From JACQGZ01 sp036004665 (lineage in GTDB: Bacteria > Sysuimicrobiota > Sysuimicrobiia > Sysuimicrobiales > Humicultoraceae), in the NCBI GenBank assembly GCA_036004665.1, contig DASYRG010000029.1, positions 62,001 to 126,000 on the forward strand: 64,000 bases of DNA. The letters are read 5' to 3'. Shown in pieces: positions 27,054-34,380 of the stretch. Both the position numbers and the translations under genes were made by a program. The notes under the pieces are model-generated. The model had not been told where the DNA came from. It was given only the letters and a program-made list of their open reading frames with translations, and searched no databases. How positions within the stretch are numbered: position 1 is the first letter of the stretch; every line of letters starts with the position of its first letter.

Positions 27054-27818
27054 TCACTCCTGTAACTGCTTGCGGACGATCAACTGCTGCTTCCCTTCAC
27101 GGAAGATCCTAAAGCCAGCGGCGAGGTACATTGTAAGCGTACCGTGGTAGCCTCCCGCGTCGGACCTGGTCTCGCGAGGCGGGTAGGCCTCCGCCGTTGT
27201 CAGCCCCTCGCGCCGAAAGCCTTCGCACGCAGCGTCGAGGAGGCGGGCGGCGACGCCCTGGCGACGATAGGGCGGGGCGATCACAAAGCAGTAGACAGAC
27301 CCCACGCGCTCGGCGTCCTCCACGTGTAACTCCGTGTCGGCCATAACGCCGGCTAGCGATAGCCGCGGGGCGGCGTGGCACCAGCCGATTGGTTGACTCC
27401 CCGCGTACGCCAGATAGCCGTGGGCTTGCCCGCTTCGAATTAGCTCGCTCTTGTTTCTCCGATTCTGCTCGGCGGTGCGCCGATTCCATTCCTCGGGCGT
27501 CCCGGTGAAGTGGGCCTCCATGCAATAGCAGGACGCCCAGAAGGGATTGTCCCGGAAGCCTTCACGATCGAAGAACTGGAGGAACTCGTCCAACCGTTCG
27601 GGGCCAAGGGGCCGGATCTCCAGATCGGCCGGCAGCGGTGTCGTCTGGCCATCCCAACGGGCCATCTGCGCGCGGCGCGCTAGGACCGCCCGCAGCGCCT
27701 CGTCAGGGAGTTTCCAGTGAGCATGCGCCTCCTCGACGTGCTCCCGGAGGACGACGAACAAGGCGGCATCATCCACCGCGTCCAGTTGGACCCCGCACAG
27801 ACAGCGCAGTGACTCCAT
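27054..27818 (-). CDS. GNAT family N-acetyltransferase with N-terminal DUF1059-like region
   Basis: 254 residues. Residues 1 to about 50 (LRCLCGVQLDAVDDAALFVVLREHVEEAH) resemble the small DUF1059 module with its CxCG start. The remainder is a GNAT domain with the acetyl-CoA-binding motif PPYRRQGVAARLLDAACEG and the segment GSVYCFVI before it. The ATG at 27818 follows GGGAG by six bases; a TTG six bases upstream is less likely. It has its own transcription unit, divergent from the sigma-factor gene. The substrate is unknown. Confidence 0.85.
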   Translation of the reverse strand: MESLRCLCGVQLDAVDDAALFVVLREHVEEAHAHWKLPDEALRAVLARRAQMARWDGQTTPLPADLEIRPLGPERLDEFLQFFDREGFRDNPFWASCYCMEAHFTGTPEEWNRRTAEQNRRNKSELIRSGQAHGYLAYAGSQPIGWCHAAPRLSLAGVMADTELHVEDAERVGSVYCFVIAPPYRRQGVAARLLDAACEGFRREGLTTAEAYPPRETRSDAGGYHGTLTMYLAAGFRIFREGKQQLIVRKQLQE

Positions 27819-27830
27819 CGTCAACTCCCT

Positions 27831-27844
27831 CGTGACTCGTCACG
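27831..27844. repeat. Short perfect inverted repeat upstream of the acetyltransferase
   Basis: CGTGAC-TC-GTCACG, a perfect 6+6 palindrome, lies 12 bases upstream of the acetyltransferase start, in the gap between it and the divergent sigma factor. It has the size and position of a repressor operator. No regulator is identified, so the role is inferred only from position. Confidence 0.35.
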
Positions 27845-27914
27845 CTATCCCGCCTGAGGACGCGAGCGGATACACTCAGCGTACATGGACGCGCGGAGGT
27901 TGTCAGGAACTTCC

Positions 27915-27942
27915 GGAACTCCCAGGCGGGCCCTCCGTCTAA
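27915..27942 (+). promoter_or_regulatory. Candidate ECF-type (autoregulated) promoter
   Basis: GGAACT at 27915-27920 and GTCTAA at 27937-27942 are separated by 16 bases. The GGAAC -35 is the hallmark of promoters read by many extracytoplasmic-function sigma factors, and this one lies directly before an ECF sigma gene, which are often autoregulated. A second GGAACT starts at 27906. If used, transcription would start near 27949, so the downstream starts at 27951 or 27969 are favoured over the ATG at 27885. Confidence 0.45.
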
Positions 27943-27950
27943 GGGGGCGG

Positions 27951-28592
27951 ATGCAGGACGCGACGCAGATGCACCAGGCAGCGAGGGGAGGCGCGGCGCC
28001 GGCGCGGGAGGGAAAGGTCCCTCTCGACCCGCAGGAGGCCGCCCTGATCGCGCGCAGCCAGGGCGGGGATCTCCAGGCCTTCGACCGGCTCGTGGCGGCG
28101 CACGAGGACCGAATCTATCACGCCGCCTATCGCATCACCGGGAACGCCGACGATGCGCGCGACGCCGCCCAGGAGGCCTTCCTGAAGGCATTTCGGGCGC
28201 TGCCCCGCTACCGCCATGAGTCGGCCTTCAGCACCTGGCTGCACCGTATCGCCGTCAACGCCTCTCTGGATCTGGTGCGACGGCGTCCGCACGTGCCCCC
28301 GCTGCCGCTGGAAGACGTGGCGCTGCCGGCCTCGGTGGGCAACCCCGAACCCGAGGCGGAGCGGAGCGACCTGCAGCGGCGCGTCCACCAGGCGCTCGGG
28401 CGGCTGCCGCATGATCACCGCGTCATCATCGTCCTACGGGATCTGCAGGGTCTGGCCTACGAGGAGGTTGCGGAGGTCCTGCGCATTCCCATCGGCACGG
28501 TCCGTTCCCGGCTCTCCCGGGCGCGCGAGGCGCTACGCGTCCTTCTGATCGATCTGGCCCCTGGGTCCAGCGCCACGGAGGAACACTCATGA
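27951..28592 (+). CDS. RNA polymerase sigma factor, ECF subfamily
   Basis: About 213 residues. Region 2 (FDRLVAAHEDRIYHAAYRITGNADDARDAAQEAFLKAF, then FSTWLHRIAVNASLDLVRRR) and region 4 (LGRLPHDHRVIIVLRDLQGLAYEEVAEVLRIPIGTVRSRLSRAREALR) are intact and are joined by a short acidic linker, the ECF layout. The frame is open from an ATG at 27885, but a GGAAC-type promoter lies between, so I prefer the ATG at 27951; an ATG at 27969 is also possible. Its stop overlaps the anti-sigma gene start as ATGA, so synthesis of the pair is coupled. Confidence 0.93.
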   Translation: MQDATQMHQAARGGAAPAREGKVPLDPQEAALIARSQGGDLQAFDRLVAAHEDRIYHAAYRITGNADDARDAAQEAFLKAFRALPRYRHESAFSTWLHRIAVNASLDLVRRRPHVPPLPLEDVALPASVGNPEPEAERSDLQRRVHQALGRLPHDHRVIIVLRDLQGLAYEEVAEVLRIPIGTVRSRLSRAREALRVLLIDLAPGSSATEEHS

Positions 28593-29803
28593 TGACTCAT
28601 CCCCTCGTGGAAATCCTCTCGGGGTACCTAGACGGACAAGTCGCGGCCGAAGAGCGCCGCCGGATCGAGGCCCACCTGGCCGAGTGCGCCACATGTCGGG
28701 AGACCCTGGGCGGGCTCCGGCAGACCGTGGCGGCGGTGCAGGGGCTGGAGCAGGTCGGCGTGCCCGCAGGATTGCGGGCCGCGGTGATCGCGCGCCTCGA
28801 GGGAGAGCAGGCGTCCCGCGGGAGAGATAGCGTCGTGCGGAGATGGCTGGCCGTCCTGCGGCCGCCCACCTGGCGGACGGCCGTCGCGGCCGCAGCCGTT
28901 GTCCTGGTGGGTCTCTTCTCGATCAACCTGCTCGGGCAGTTCACGGGACGGAATCAGCAGTTCGCCGCGCGCGACGCCGGAGAGGGACAGTCCCGCCGCG
29001 CGCTGGAGGGTGGGGACCGACCGAACAGCCGCCCCATCGCGGGAGTGCAGCCCGTTGGCACCGCCGCGCCGGGGTCGCAGGCGCCCGCCGCGCGTACTCC
29101 TGCCGCGCCGGGGGTCAGCCGGCAGACGATCGGCCGCCAGATCGTCCATGGCGCGACGCTTGGGGTCGAGGTTGTCAGCTTCGAGGACGGCTCCCGCGCC
29201 CTGGTGCGGATCGCCGAATCGACCGGTGGCTTCGTCTCCGATTCCACGGCCGCGCAGGCGGAGCCGCCGTCGGGCACCTTCACGCTCCGCGTCCCCGCCT
29301 CCCGGTTCAGCGAGGCGCTCGAGCAGGTCGAGGCGCTGGGCAAGGTGACCGGCCGCCAGGTGCGCGGCGAGGACGTCACGGAGGAGTTCGTCGACCTGCA
29401 GGCGCGCATCAGAAACCTGGAGGCTCACGAGCGGCAGCTCATTACCTTCATGGATCGGGCGACGCGTGTGCCCGACCTCCTGGCGATCGAACAGGAACTC
29501 ACCCGCGTGCGCGGTGAGATCGAGCAGCTGACCGGCCGGCTGCGCTTCCTGGCCAACCGTGTGGAGATGTCCACGATCCAGGTCACGCTGCGGGAGAAAG
29601 GCAAGCAGGGCGGCGCGATCTGGGATTTCGGCGCCTCTCTCCTCAAGGTCCGGGCGGCCTTCCTGGGCACCGTTCGCCAGGTACTGGTCGGCGCGGAGCG
29701 TCTGCTCGTGCTGGCCGGCGCTCTGGTCCCGCTGGCGATCCTGGTGATGGCCGGCTGGTGGGTGATCCGCCGCGTCGTCCACCGCGGGGTGGGTGCCGCC
29801 TAG
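28589..29803 (+). CDS. Zinc-finger anti-sigma factor fused to a DUF4349 domain
   Basis: 404 residues. The N-terminal zinc-binding anti-sigma domain has His29-x3-Cys33-x2-Cys36 and should hold the upstream sigma factor in the cytoplasm. A membrane helix (TAVAAAAVVLVGLFSINLLG) follows at about 96-115, then a Pro/Ala-rich linker. The outer part is a DUF4349 domain with a long coiled coil (LQARIRNLEAHERQLITFMDRATRVPDLLAIEQELTRV), and a second hydrophobic helix lies near the C-terminus. The protein probably senses an envelope signal through the DUF4349 part, an inference from its topology. It overlaps the sigma gene by four bases. Confidence 0.9.
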   Translation: MMTHPLVEILSGYLDGQVAAEERRRIEAHLAECATCRETLGGLRQTVAAVQGLEQVGVPAGLRAAVIARLEGEQASRGRDSVVRRWLAVLRPPTWRTAVAAAAVVLVGLFSINLLGQFTGRNQQFAARDAGEGQSRRALEGGDRPNSRPIAGVQPVGTAAPGSQAPAARTPAAPGVSRQTIGRQIVHGATLGVEVVSFEDGSRALVRIAESTGGFVSDSTAAQAEPPSGTFTLRVPASRFSEALEQVEALGKVTGRQVRGEDVTEEFVDLQARIRNLEAHERQLITFMDRATRVPDLLAIEQELTRVRGEIEQLTGRLRFLANRVEMSTIQVTLREKGKQGGAIWDFGASLLKVRAAFLGTVRQVLVGAERLLVLAGALVPLAILVMAGWWVIRRVVHRGVGAA

Positions 29804-29871
29804 CCTCTCTCGCAGACGCCGACGCCCTCGCCTGCCGGAGGGCAACCAGGCCCGGACCCGAACCTAGCAGC

Positions 29872-31398
29872 GTGCGCCTGATCGTCACGGGGATCCTGAT
29901 GGTGATCCTCGCCGTCATGGTCCCTCCCGCATCGTCGCAGGTGGATTTCCTCTTCAGGCACGGCTTCGCCGCGGGCGACGTGACGCCAGCGTCGGCCGTC
30001 CTTTGGACGCGCCGGCCTCCGCCCCTGGAGGTAACCGCGCAGGTGTCGTCCGACCCACAGTTCAGATCCCTGGTCTTCAGCGCAGAGGCGGCGCCGTCTG
30101 CCGAGCGGGGCGGCTTTCTCAAGTTCACGGCGACGGGGCTGCGACCGGCCACGCGCTACTACTATCGCTTTCAAGTCGCCGGCAGCGTCTCGTCTGAAAC
30201 CGGCACTTTCGTTACCGCTCCCGCCCCTGAGAGCCGCGCGGATGTGCGCCTGGCCTTCTCCGGTGACATCGACAGCACCAACTGGTCCAAGGGATCCCCC
30301 TATTCCTTTGGCCTGCTGGAGACGCTGGCCGCGGAGCCGCTCGACCTCTTCCTGCTCATCGGCGACACGATCTACGCCGACTCTGGACTGGCATCGCAGC
30401 CCGCCCGGACGCTGGCGGAGTATCGCGCCAAGCACCTGGAAGCCCGCGGCCTGCCCTCGCTGCAGCGCCTGATGCGGCGGACGCCTCTGATCGTCATCTG
30501 GGACGACCACGAGGTGCAGAACGATTTCGACCGTGAGACGGTCGACCCGGCCCGATTTGCGGCCGGGCACCAGGCCTTCCTCGAGGCCTGGCCCATCGCC
30601 CAGCAGCCCGACGGACGTCTCTACCGCACGCTGCGGTACGGCCGGGAGGTGGAGATCTTCGTCCTCGACCTCCGCTCCTACCGCACCCGTCAGGTGAACA
30701 AGACCCCCGCCTGCATGAATCCTCCGGGGAGCCGGCGCCCCGATCTGGCGCCGACGCTGCCGCAATCGCTGCGCTCCTTCTTTGCGGTGGTTACCTCATC
30801 GCTGGCGCAGCCGGCTTCGGCGGCCTGTTTGCGGGCGCTGGCCGATCCGGGCCGCACGATGCTCGGGGCGGTGCAGAAGACGTGGCTGAAGGAACGCCTC
30901 CAGCGCAGCGATGCGACGTGGAAGGTGATCGTCTCAGAGGTGCCGGTGCAGGAGTTCTTCGCGTTTCCTTATGATCGGTGGGAGGGCTACGCGGCGGAGC
31001 GGGCCGAACTCCTCCGCTTCATTCGGGGCGCTGGCATCACAAACGTGGTCTGGCTCAGCGCCGACATGCACGCGGTGCTGGTGAACGACGTGCGGTTGTC
31101 CACCTTTCCTGCGCCCGACCCGACGGGTATGAAGGAGGTGGTGGCCGGTCCCATCGCTACCGCGCCCTTCGGCCGGGAACTCGATCTCTTCTTCGGATCG
31201 GGGCTCGCTCCCGCGTTCGGCGCCTTCCTCACCAGCCCGCTGCCGCAGGGGGTGGGGGCCGCCTGCGCCGTGCTCGACCGCCCCACGTACGCGCTCCTAG
31301 AGGTAAGCAGTGCCTCCGGTACCCTCACGATTACCGCGAAAGATACGGCCGCCCGTCCCGTCTGCCGTACGCCACTCACTCTCAGGGCGGGCCGATAA
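29872..31398 (+). CDS. PhoD-like alkaline phosphatase/phosphodiesterase, exported
   Basis: About 508 residues. The N-terminus from GTG 29872 gives a signal peptide (RLIVTGILMVILAVMVPPASSQ). An N-terminal beta domain (HGFAAGDVTPASAVLWTR) is typical of PhoD proteins. The metal-binding motifs are present: FSGDIDS, LIGDTIYAD, VIWDDHEVQND and LSADMH. These bind Fe/Ca in characterised PhoD enzymes, which release phosphate from phosphodiesters outside the cell. No ribosome site is obvious before 29872; an ATG at 29899 is an alternative. It may be part of the sigma/anti-sigma transcript, as only 68 bases separate them. Confidence 0.88.
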   Translation: MRLIVTGILMVILAVMVPPASSQVDFLFRHGFAAGDVTPASAVLWTRRPPPLEVTAQVSSDPQFRSLVFSAEAAPSAERGGFLKFTATGLRPATRYYYRFQVAGSVSSETGTFVTAPAPESRADVRLAFSGDIDSTNWSKGSPYSFGLLETLAAEPLDLFLLIGDTIYADSGLASQPARTLAEYRAKHLEARGLPSLQRLMRRTPLIVIWDDHEVQNDFDRETVDPARFAAGHQAFLEAWPIAQQPDGRLYRTLRYGREVEIFVLDLRSYRTRQVNKTPACMNPPGSRRPDLAPTLPQSLRSFFAVVTSSLAQPASAACLRALADPGRTMLGAVQKTWLKERLQRSDATWKVIVSEVPVQEFFAFPYDRWEGYAAERAELLRFIRGAGITNVVWLSADMHAVLVNDVRLSTFPAPDPTGMKEVVAGPIATAPFGRELDLFFGSGLAPAFGAFLTSPLPQGVGAACAVLDRPTYALLEVSSASGTLTITAKDTAARPVCRTPLTLRAGR

Positions 31399-31411
31399 GG
31401 CATCGCACATC

Positions 31412-32569
31412 TTATCCAACCGTCGCCTCGTGAGGCAGCCCCTTTTCCCGTAAGAGCCGACGGTAGATTTCCAGAGTAGCGCTTATGACACGGGCCTCGT
31501 TGAACTCAGCCAGCGCGATCCGGCGACTCTCCTTTCCGAACCGGGCACGAAGCTCACGGTCCTGTATGAGCAGTCGGACGCGATCCCACAAACTCTCAGG
31601 GTCGCCTGGCGGGACCAAGAACCCATTCACGCCATCTCTTACCACTTCCCGGCAACCGCGGATGTCCGTCAGAACAAGTGGTCGACCCATCGTTGCCGCT
31701 TCCACGGCAGAACGGGGAAATCCCTCGCGGTGTGAGGGCAGGACGAAGACATCCATGGCCGCCAGGAGATCTGGGATGTCGGTCCGCATCCCAAGAAATC
31801 GCACCGTGTGGGTGTGCTCCAGGGTTTGGATCACATGAGAAGGGACAGCGTCTGGGACCCCGGGCTCATTCGGCCCAATGGCCACGACTGTGACATCCGG
31901 AAGATCGCGGCGCAGACGTTGAGCCATGGCGAAGAACTCTCGGTAGCCCTTCTCCCAGACAAGTCGGCCCACCGTTCCTACAACGATTGCCCCCTGGGGA
32001 ATGCCCAGTCGTCTGCGGACGGCAGGCCCGCTAATCCGGTCTGGATCGAAGGTCTGCAGGTTCACGCCATTGCCGAGTCGGGCTGAGCGAGTGCGTTGAA
32101 CCACTCCCAGCCCGCGCAGGAGGTCAAGGTCTTCGCCACTCTGGCAAAGTTCGAAATCAACCAGCCGTGCAGCTGTTCGCTCGAAGAATAGGATGGGCGC
32201 CCGGCGGCGACGCGGCCAGTCCACCCAGATGACACCATGGAACGTATTCACGACGATCGGGACGCGCGCAAGCCGCGCGGCGATCGGCCCAAGAATCCGC
32301 ACTTTGGGAGTATGCGTGTGGAGGATGATCGGTCGCTGTCGGCGCAACGCCCGTACCAGGCTGACGAGGGCGACAACGTCCCTTCCAGGGCTCCACTGGC
32401 GTTCGATCGAGGGAACGGCGGCGTGTGCGATGCCGTCGGCATCAAGATCCCCCACCCACGGCCCCGGCGCGCTCATACCTACGACGTCAAAACCCGCCGC
32501 CCGAAAGGCCAGGAGCTGGTCTTTGAGGAGGAACCGCAGGCTAAGATCTGCCGACGTGAGATGGATCAG
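31412..32569 (-). CDS. Glycosyltransferase family 4 protein
   Basis: A GT-B fold transferase. The nucleotide-sugar-binding half is clear: GTVGRLVWEKGYREFFAMAQ, then the retaining E-x7-E motif in HREGFPRSAVEAATMGRP. The first ATG (32476) would remove the beginning of the N-terminal domain. Upstream codons in the same frame encode VRLIHLTSADLSLRFLLKDQ and AFRAAGFDVVG, the standard GT4 start. No ATG, GTG or TTG exists there; a CTG at 32569 is the only candidate. Alternatively the GTG at 32598, behind AGGGG, would be in frame if one G were added to the G5 run at 32590-32594. It lies 52 bases downstream of the Rieske/MBL gene on the same strand. Confidence 0.85.
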   Translation of the reverse strand: MIHLTSADLSLRFLLKDQLLAFRAAGFDVVGMSAPGPWVGDLDADGIAHAAVPSIERQWSPGRDVVALVSLVRALRRQRPIILHTHTPKVRILGPIAARLARVPIVVNTFHGVIWVDWPRRRRAPILFFERTAARLVDFELCQSGEDLDLLRGLGVVQRTRSARLGNGVNLQTFDPDRISGPAVRRRLGIPQGAIVVGTVGRLVWEKGYREFFAMAQRLRRDLPDVTVVAIGPNEPGVPDAVPSHVIQTLEHTHTVRFLGMRTDIPDLLAAMDVFVLPSHREGFPRSAVEAATMGRPLVLTDIRGCREVVRDGVNGFLVPPGDPESLWDRVRLLIQDRELRARFGKESRRIALAEFNEARVISATLEIYRRLLREKGLPHEATVG

Positions 32570-32621
32570 ACGGACCGGTGGAAATCGGTGGGGGACACCG
32601 CCCCTGGCGTTGCTTCTCGAC

Positions 32622-34202
32622 TCAAGAGGGTTCGGCGCGATGGTGGGGCTGTTCCCGCACGTCCGAATCGATTCTCTCCGTGAAGAGGGGCCCGCAGTTC
32701 CCGTTCACACATTTGCCCGTGTCAAGTGAGAACTCGTAATGATGGGCCAGGCAGCGGATGATCCGACCGGGAAGCACTTCACCGGTATCAAGCAGATCAT
32801 TGCGCGCGTGGGGGCAATGGCGTTGGATGTGGTAGGTCTGACCCTCAGCGTGAACGGTGATCCGATCCACGAAGGTCATGCCGATTTCGAAGCGCTCCAC
32901 GGCCTCGAACGCCGCTGCGTGAGCAAACTTCAAGAGGCCAAGCAGGTGGTCGTTGTAGACATCGGGTTCGCGCCAGGCGCGGAACCGTAGAGTCAGAAAG
33001 AAGTCTTCCCATGGTGTGCGTCCGTCGAGGATCGCCGCTAACCAGCGAGAGGCGAAGTGATAGCCGTACTGGCAGGAGCCCGGCTCCTGGTAGACTCCTT
33101 CCTTGCCGGGCCGGAAGTCCACGGCCCATCTCCCGCCACCAGGCCCCTCGATCGCAAATTCCACCCGCATATTGATCTTTTGATTGAAATACTCGCTCAT
33201 CGACAGGATTCGATTGAAGTACGTCTGGAAGGGGATCCATAAGGAGTCTGCTGGCTCTGGATACCGGGCGAGCACACAGCGAATCTGATCCTGCCTTCGA
33301 CTCGCATAGGCTTCGAGATACGGCCAACGATCCGGGACAGAGAAGGCGACCGACTCCGGGCTGGTCTCCTTGATCTGTGTTTCAATGTCCCAAGTGTCTC
33401 CCGGCAAGAGGACGATCACATTTGGGAAGCCGCGTTTGCCCAGCCACGCTGCTGACTGCAGTTGGTCGGGAAAGATCCCTTCATCCATCTCGGCATTGTG
33501 GGGGAAGAGTTCCGGATCCAGGAAGCATGGCGGGCCGGCGAATGGGAGCGCAACGATGGGATCGACGACGCGAACCGCGCGGGCAGCATATCCGAGCTTC
33601 GCCAAGCGCTTCCGGGATGCCAGCTCCTTCCGGCGCTCTGGAGGGTACTCATAACACATTGGGTACCAAGACGCCCCGGCGGTCTGGAGCGCGAACAGGT
33701 GGATCCTCCCACCCACTGTGGTGCGGATCATGCGCAGCTGCATTGGAGACAACCGCGCGTCGTTCATATCGAGAAGAGTGTACCCATCGCCCTGGATGAC
33801 GATGGCGGCATCATGGTTCATCGGTGACTCTTCCGGCACAAAGAAAACCAGGGTATTCTCGGCGACTTCCACCGGATCCCAGGGGGCTGCTTCGATGACC
33901 TCACGGTGCCCGCCAGCCAGCACTTTGCGCCTCAATGCTGGGGAGGGGTAGCGGGGGATTACAACAGGGATCCGGGAGGGAATCTGCGAGAGCGTCCATG
34001 TATCGACGTGATCCAGATGTTCGTGCGAGATCACGACCGCTGTCGCCTGGAACGTTTCAGGCCTAGCCAGGTGCGCGTTTTCCGGGTACTGGAACCAGGA
34101 AGCCTGAAACGCGCCCTCGGGAGAAAGCCATGGATCGACTAGGAGGGAAGCCTTCTTTAACGTCACCTCAAGACCAGCATGACCCAATGCCGTCACGCGC
34201 AT
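32622..34202 (-). CDS. Metallo-beta-lactamase-fold (UlaG-like) protein with C-terminal Rieske domain
   Basis: About 526 residues. Residues 1-300 form an UlaG-type MBL domain with His60-x-His62-x-Asp64-His65 (HEHLDH) and further candidate metal ligands (MNHDAA, DMNDA). A middle region of about 150 residues carries no motif I recognise. The C-terminus holds a Rieske [2Fe-2S] site: Cys463-x-His465, then Cys484-x2-His487. Rieske plus MBL-fold domains also occur together in vertebrate CMP-Neu5Ac hydroxylase, with the Rieske domain at the other end, so an oxygenase/hydroxylase on a sugar nucleotide or similar substrate is one idea. The ATG at 34202 begins the conserved domain; the frame is open upstream without conserved text. 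It is followed by a GT4 gene and is less GC-rich than its neighbours. Confidence 0.8.
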   Translation of the reverse strand: MRVTALGHAGLEVTLKKASLLVDPWLSPEGAFQASWFQYPENAHLARPETFQATAVVISHEHLDHVDTWTLSQIPSRIPVVIPRYPSPALRRKVLAGGHREVIEAAPWDPVEVAENTLVFFVPEESPMNHDAAIVIQGDGYTLLDMNDARLSPMQLRMIRTTVGGRIHLFALQTAGASWYPMCYEYPPERRKELASRKRLAKLGYAARAVRVVDPIVALPFAGPPCFLDPELFPHNAEMDEGIFPDQLQSAAWLGKRGFPNVIVLLPGDTWDIETQIKETSPESVAFSVPDRWPYLEAYASRRQDQIRCVLARYPEPADSLWIPFQTYFNRILSMSEYFNQKINMRVEFAIEGPGGGRWAVDFRPGKEGVYQEPGSCQYGYHFASRWLAAILDGRTPWEDFFLTLRFRAWREPDVYNDHLLGLLKFAHAAAFEAVERFEIGMTFVDRITVHAEGQTYHIQRHCPHARNDLLDTGEVLPGRIIRCLAHHYEFSLDTGKCVNGNCGPLFTERIDSDVREQPHHRAEPS

Positions 34203-34214
34203 TCGCGGCACCCT

Positions 34215-34228
34215 GGGGTCGGGACCCC
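34215..34228. repeat. Perfect inverted repeat in the divergent Rieske/polA region
   Basis: GGGGTC-GG-GACCCC lies 13 bases upstream of the ATG of the minus-strand Rieske/MBL gene. It could be an operator or a leader hairpin for that gene. No other support is visible. Confidence 0.3.
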
Positions 34229-34352
34229 CTCTGAGGTGAGCAAGACTGGACTTCTGAGGGGTTCGTTCACCACGAGAGACTTCCTTCATGGCCCCAGACC
34301 GTGGTTCGCCCGCCATCAAGCACAGCCCAGCCGCACGACGATTCTGGGGCGT

Positions 34353-34361
34353 TGTTATACT
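34353..34361 (+). promoter_or_regulatory. Extended -10 promoter of polA
   Basis: TG-T-TATACT gives an extended -10 element; there is no recognisable -35 hexamer at the expected distance. Transcription would start near 34368 and give a very short leader containing GGGGAT before the TTG start of polA. It rules out starts upstream of 34353 for this transcript. Confidence 0.55.
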
Positions 34362-34380
34362 GATTCCTGGGGATCCCGCG

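Noticed and set aside
29824..29843. A GCCCTC/GAGGGC hairpin between the anti-sigma and PhoD-like genes as a terminator
   Set aside because: The stem has only six base pairs and no T-run; in GC-rich DNA such repeats are frequent by chance.
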